Below are positions 60,581 to 64,000 of a DNA stretch of 64,000 nucleotides, piece after piece. Under the pieces are notes generated by a model. That model saw nothing but the letters and a program-made list of their open reading frames with translations, was not told the DNA's origin and did not search any database. Every line of letters starts with the position of its first letter. Position 1 is the stretch's first letter. This DNA comes from Pelobates cultripes (Eukaryota; Chordata; Amphibia; Anura; Pelobatidae), in the NCBI GenBank assembly GCA_933207985.1, contig OW240913.1, positions 354,753,554-354,817,553 of the forward strand, read 5' to 3'. The position numbers and the translations under genes are program-made.

Positions 60581-62203
60581 CAGGGCCGGTGCAAGGATTT
60601 TTGCCGCCCTAGGCAAAAAAAAAATTTGCCGCCCCCCCCCCCATATGTCCTACCCACCATGTGACATCACAATGCCCCGCCCATATGCTCTGCCATATGG
60701 GCCAACGCCAGTCTTCACAAAGTGTCTTTTATCTGAAAAGACAGTGTGTTTACATTAAAAAGCCTACAGACACAGGCTATAGACACCAGAACCACTACAT
60801 TATGCTGCAGTGCTTCTGGTGACTATAGTATCCATTTAATGTGAGGTAAATTAGAGATTAGTGCCACTAATAATATATTGGATTGCCTACTTACCACCAG
60901 ATGAGGACAAGAGGCTGATGATGGGCTCTGTCTGGCTCCACAGGTCTGGTGTAGAAGAGGCTCTCTGGAGACTATTTTTAGAAGGTGCTCACAACAATTA
61001 ACGAACAGGAAGCAGCTCCATTTTTTAGGGCCCCTTACACAGCTCAAGGTCTGGGCCCCCAGGGCTTGATCATGAGTATGCCTACAATGCCCACCCATAA
61101 ATCCACCTACATGGCCCACCCGTGAGTTCTCTCACAGGAAATGGAGTGTATGTGTGGAGGGGATGTTTTATGTGTTATTGTAGAGGATGCAATGTGTGTG
61201 TGTTCTTATAGAATGTAGTGTATAGGGATACCAATTTCTGTAAGGGATGTAGTGTGTTTATAGGGGATGCAGTATGTGTTTGCGTGTAAGGAATGCATTG
61301 TATGTTTCTGGGTGTGTGTGTGTGTGTGTAAGGGGTGCAAGGTGTGTTTCTGTGTATTTAATTGAATGCAGTGTGTGTCTGTAAGGGGTGCATTGATTGT
61401 GTAAGAGATGCATTTTGTTTCTGTGTGTAAGAGAATGAGTGTTTGTGTGAACGTAAGGGATGCATTGTGTGTTCCTTACTTCCCCTCCCCCCTGGTCCTT
61501 ACTCACCCTCACCCCCCCTCCCCTGGTGGTCCTTACCCCCCCTCCCCTGGTGGTCCTTACCCTCCTCCCCTCGTGTTCCTTACTCCCCCTCCCCTGGTGT
61601 TCCTTACTCACCCTCCCCTGGTGTTCCTTTACCCTGGTGGTCCTTACCCCCCCTCCCTGGTGGTCCTTACCCTCCTCCCCTCGTGTTTCCTTACTCCCCC
61701 CTCCCTGGTGTTCTTTTACTCCCCCTCCCCTGGTCCTTACTCACCTCACCCCCTCCTCTGGTGGTCCTTATCCCCCCCCTCCCCATATTTCCTTACTCCC
61801 TCCCTCCCTCTCCTCTTCTTACTCCCCCTCCCGGTCCTTACTCACCCTCACCCCTCCTGGTGGTCCTCCCTCTCTCCCCTGTGTTCCTTACTCCCCCCCC
61901 TCTCCCTGGTGGTCCTTACTCCCCCCTTCCCCCCTCCCCTGGTGGTCCTTACCCCCCTCCTGCCTATGTAGCGTGGCTGGGCGGCGCGGAACGCGGGACA
62001 GGAACTTCTGTTTCCTGTTCCCGGCCACCGGCGGACTGAAGGGAAGTGCTCACTCGGTATCTACATTGAGAGACCGGCGGGAGGGAGCGCTCTGCGCTTC
62101 CCTCCTGCCGGTCACTCAAATCCGTCCGCAGGGATCCGGCGCCCCCTGCTAAGGTGCGCCCTAGGCGGCGGCCTATGTCACCTTACAGGTAGCGCCGGCC
62201 CTG
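60581..62203. mobile_element. hAT element 3 in the minisatellite, 8-bp duplication
   Basis: Left CAGGGCCGGTGC, right GCGCCGGCCCTG, flanked by TGTGTATG at 60573-60580 and 62204-62211. 1,623 bp. Contains (CCTTACTCCCCCTCCCCTGG)n-type repeats at 61460-61960 and a GC-rich right end. No transposase. Because the target is itself repetitive, the duplication is less decisive than in elements 1 and 2, but the ends are exact. Confidence 0.85.
61460..61960 (+). repeat. CCTTACTCCCCCTCCCCTGGTGGT-type minisatellite
   Basis: Irregular units built on GGTCCTTACCCCCCCTCCCC and GTGTTCCTTACTCCCCC. Proline/serine-rich frames of up to 230 codons here are artefacts. Confidence 0.9.
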
Positions 62204-62649
62204 TGTGTATGTCTCAGTATGTATGCCTATATGCATGTATGTCTGTTTCAGTATGTGTGTCTGTTAGTATGTATCTGTGTCCTTTTGTATCAGTATGTGT
62301 GTTAGCTGGGAGGAGTGACGTGCGGTCACTTTCTCCCAGCTCTGTGATGTAGTCACAGGGGGCCCGGTCGCGCTGTTACAGCCCTTACAATCCATATCCA
62401 TTGGGAGGCCCTGACAGCATGGGCCACCCGATGGACCCCTTGGACGGCGGCCCGGGCGGTTTGCCGTCCAAGGGGATTAGCATATTTTAAAAGAAGCTGA
62501 GTTTTTTTTATAGCTGCATCCTATGAGTTTCCCTCCGGCACCATCTCCACCAGATACATAAAGCTTGAGACGTATAACTGTTTTAGTGATTTTGGTCGAT
62601 AAGATTCTGTATTTAGGCCCCTCATAATTGTCAGCTCCAGGCCAAGCTG

Positions 62650-63000
62650 CAAAGTCTTAAACAGCGGGCAAGAACTATTATTTTTAGGTTTCAGCCCAAG
62701 TATCAATATTAAAATCTTCAAAGACCAACAGTTCACTTTTTGAGTTTTGAGCTATGGTTTCACTAAGGAGATGGGCTATGACAGAAAGGGGAACCACTGG
62801 AGACCTAGGTGGGTGGTAGAGTTCTGCAGCAATGATTGATTTACTGCACGGGATCTCAATTGTGCCAGAAAGGAAATCAAAGGTGGCAGGAGAGCTAACG
62901 TTTTGTAAGGGGGTGAACTTTATGGAATTGTCAACATAAATTACAATGCTGCCTCCTCTTCTTGCTCTGTCATTTCTATGGTATGAATACCCATGGAATC
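62650..63000 (-). pseudogene. LINE endonuclease, N-terminal part
   Basis: Minus-strand translation gives YHRNDRARRGGSIVIYVDNS, then SGTIEIPCSKSIIAAELYHP, then ELLVFEDFNIDTWA (the GDFN-type motif with Gly replaced by Glu). This fits the N-terminal two-thirds of an AP-like LINE endonuclease. It is probably the 5' part of the same LINE as 51412-53653; about 30 residues between it and the SDH fragment are missing. Stops follow the GDFN motif. Confidence 0.65.
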
Positions 63001-64000
63001 AATATTGCAATGGCAGAGTCAGGTTTTTTTTTTTTTTCAGTACTGCAATAAATAGTAAGAAATAAAATAAAATCTTAAAACCATTGCTGGGACTTAGAAT
63101 TCAGTAGGTCCATATAATTGAAGGATTGCTGTAACACTTCATGAATAAAACATAATTTGAATTAAATCAATTAGTATTACGGCAATACCCAGCAGACTTG
63201 GAAGGAATAAAGGACTGCTTAGTGCAGAAGATGCAGTGATGTCCCTCGACATGTTATAATGCCACAGTTAAGTTATGATTATGATGATATGATAATATGG
63301 TGTTGTGATGATAATGATGAAGGGCAAACAATATGTCATAATGATAGGCCTGTTACTTGAATAATGGACTATAAATCACTTGCTATCTCATCTGAGATAG
63401 AGGAGTATAGCCAGTAGCTTCAGGACCACAGGAGTTCTATATTCTGACAATAGCATTGTCCTCCTGGCAACTGTGCTATTTTTTGGGGAGATGGTGAATT
63501 CCATAGGACACAGTACTCTTCAATACACACTTTCTAAAATAGTAAGATCATTTATCAGAGAGGGCAGCCCTCTTAGAATAAGAGGTTATGTGAATTTACC
63601 ATTGTCAGGCGAACTCTGCCATAAAAGCAAAAAAAAATAATGTTTTTCAGTGTTTCGCAAAGTTTAAAATATTCTAAATAGAAAAACTAAATCTATGATT
63701 TTGCTGAACATACATTAAATCATAAAAAATAATAATAATTTTTTTTATTTTTTTTTAAATCTGGGCAGAGGTTTTTAATCATGGTACGTGACCCATAAAC
63801 AATTATTTTGCTTGGAATCACAAGGTTCTGCTTAAAACAAAAACAAAACACAGCAATATATAAGGGGTTAAGCACAAGGTTAACCTGAATAAACATAACA
63901 ACAGATCGGAGTGACTTTCTGGGTGGTCTGATGCTGGCGTTGTGTGTTCACACAGGTCCATAGCAAGAGGCCAGATCTTAAAGTAGCCGCTTTCATGTTA
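63001..64000. other. Non-coding DNA, nothing recognised
   Basis: AT-rich, with poly-T and poly-A runs (63026-63037, near 63738-63760). No exon or element end seen. Confidence 0.35.

Larger units (their letters stand above)
59037..62455. mobile_element. hAT-like element with TATGTCTG minisatellite
   Basis: Left end CAGGGCCGCCATCAAGG; probable right end near 62443-62455 (CCTTGGACGGCGGCCCGG), its approximate complement. The interior holds the TATGTCTG array, into which hAT element 3 has jumped. The right edge is followed by a 13-bp inverted pair (CCCCTTGGACGGC and GCCGTCCAAGGGG). No target duplication was confirmed. Confidence 0.55.
58456..62645. mobile_element. Truncated relative of hAT element 2 with insertions
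   Basis: Starts inside the GTCTCCCAGTGTCCC minisatellite (58456-58920). It then follows element 2 (AGCAATCCATCTACACAGCA; TTACATCATGTGATGTCAC) and, after other insertions, ends with the right part homologous to 58195-58325 (GCTGCATCCTATGAGTTTCC from 62513). Neither terminal end is intact. It separates the two LINE endonuclease fragments. Confidence 0.65.

Noticed and set aside
59850..60758. 302-codon Met-Ser-Val-Cys-Tyr frame
   Set aside because: Translation of the TATGTCTG minisatellite; no non-repetitive portion except the hAT 3 left end.
61408..62152. Proline/serine-rich frames of 187-230 codons
   Set aside because: Minisatellite within hAT element 3; three overlapping frames are open simultaneously.

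Overview
This is vertebrate chromosomal DNA, most likely from a frog or toad. It is intron-rich and AT-rich, and more than half of it is repeats. The types of repeat (TTAA-flanked MITEs, hAT elements with CAGGGCCGG ends, L2/CR1-like LINEs, a Penelope-like element) and a short motif I know from anuran genomes near 48.27 kb point to an amphibian. The species assignment is inference.

The only host gene I can support is isthmin-1 (ism1) on the + strand. Its four 3' coding exons are at 10588-10852, 17267-17410, 19740-19829 and 21118-21635. All three introns have GT..AG ends and lie after the first base of a codon. Together the exons encode about 338 residues: part of the central region, the thrombospondin type-1 repeat, a linker with an N-glycosylation sequon, and the whole AMOP domain to the stop codon. 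The signal peptide and roughly the first 125 residues lie upstream of the window or in an exon I could not find.

Layout. 1-10587: probable ism1 intron with nested TTAA MITEs, a 136-bp hAT MITE with intact target duplication, a large foldback repeat and several perfect hairpins. 10853-17266: an intron holding a 3.6-kb inverted repeat built from a Penelope-like retroelement, with a hammerhead-like ribozyme in each arm. 17411-22720: remaining introns, exons and 3' UTR. 22740-24930: decayed CR1-like LINE. 25-29.5 kb: MITE, a decayed hammerhead-like motif, minisatellites and a solo LTR. 29810-34187: a tandem LTR-internal-LTR-internal-LTR retrotransposon with a 5-bp target duplication, a tRNA-Leu-type primer site and an unrecognised internally repetitive ORF. 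34.2-43.6 kb: mostly unassigned. 43.7-45.2 kb: two hAT-type foldback elements carrying telomere-like CCCTAA arrays. 51.4-63 kb: one minus-strand L2/CR1-like LINE split repeatedly by hAT insertions, several with exact 8-bp target duplications and each carrying a different minisatellite.

The main interest is in the mobile elements: the ribozyme-bearing Penelope palindrome inside ism1, the three-LTR element with an unknown ORF, and the stack of hAT insertions that appear to act as sites of minisatellite growth.
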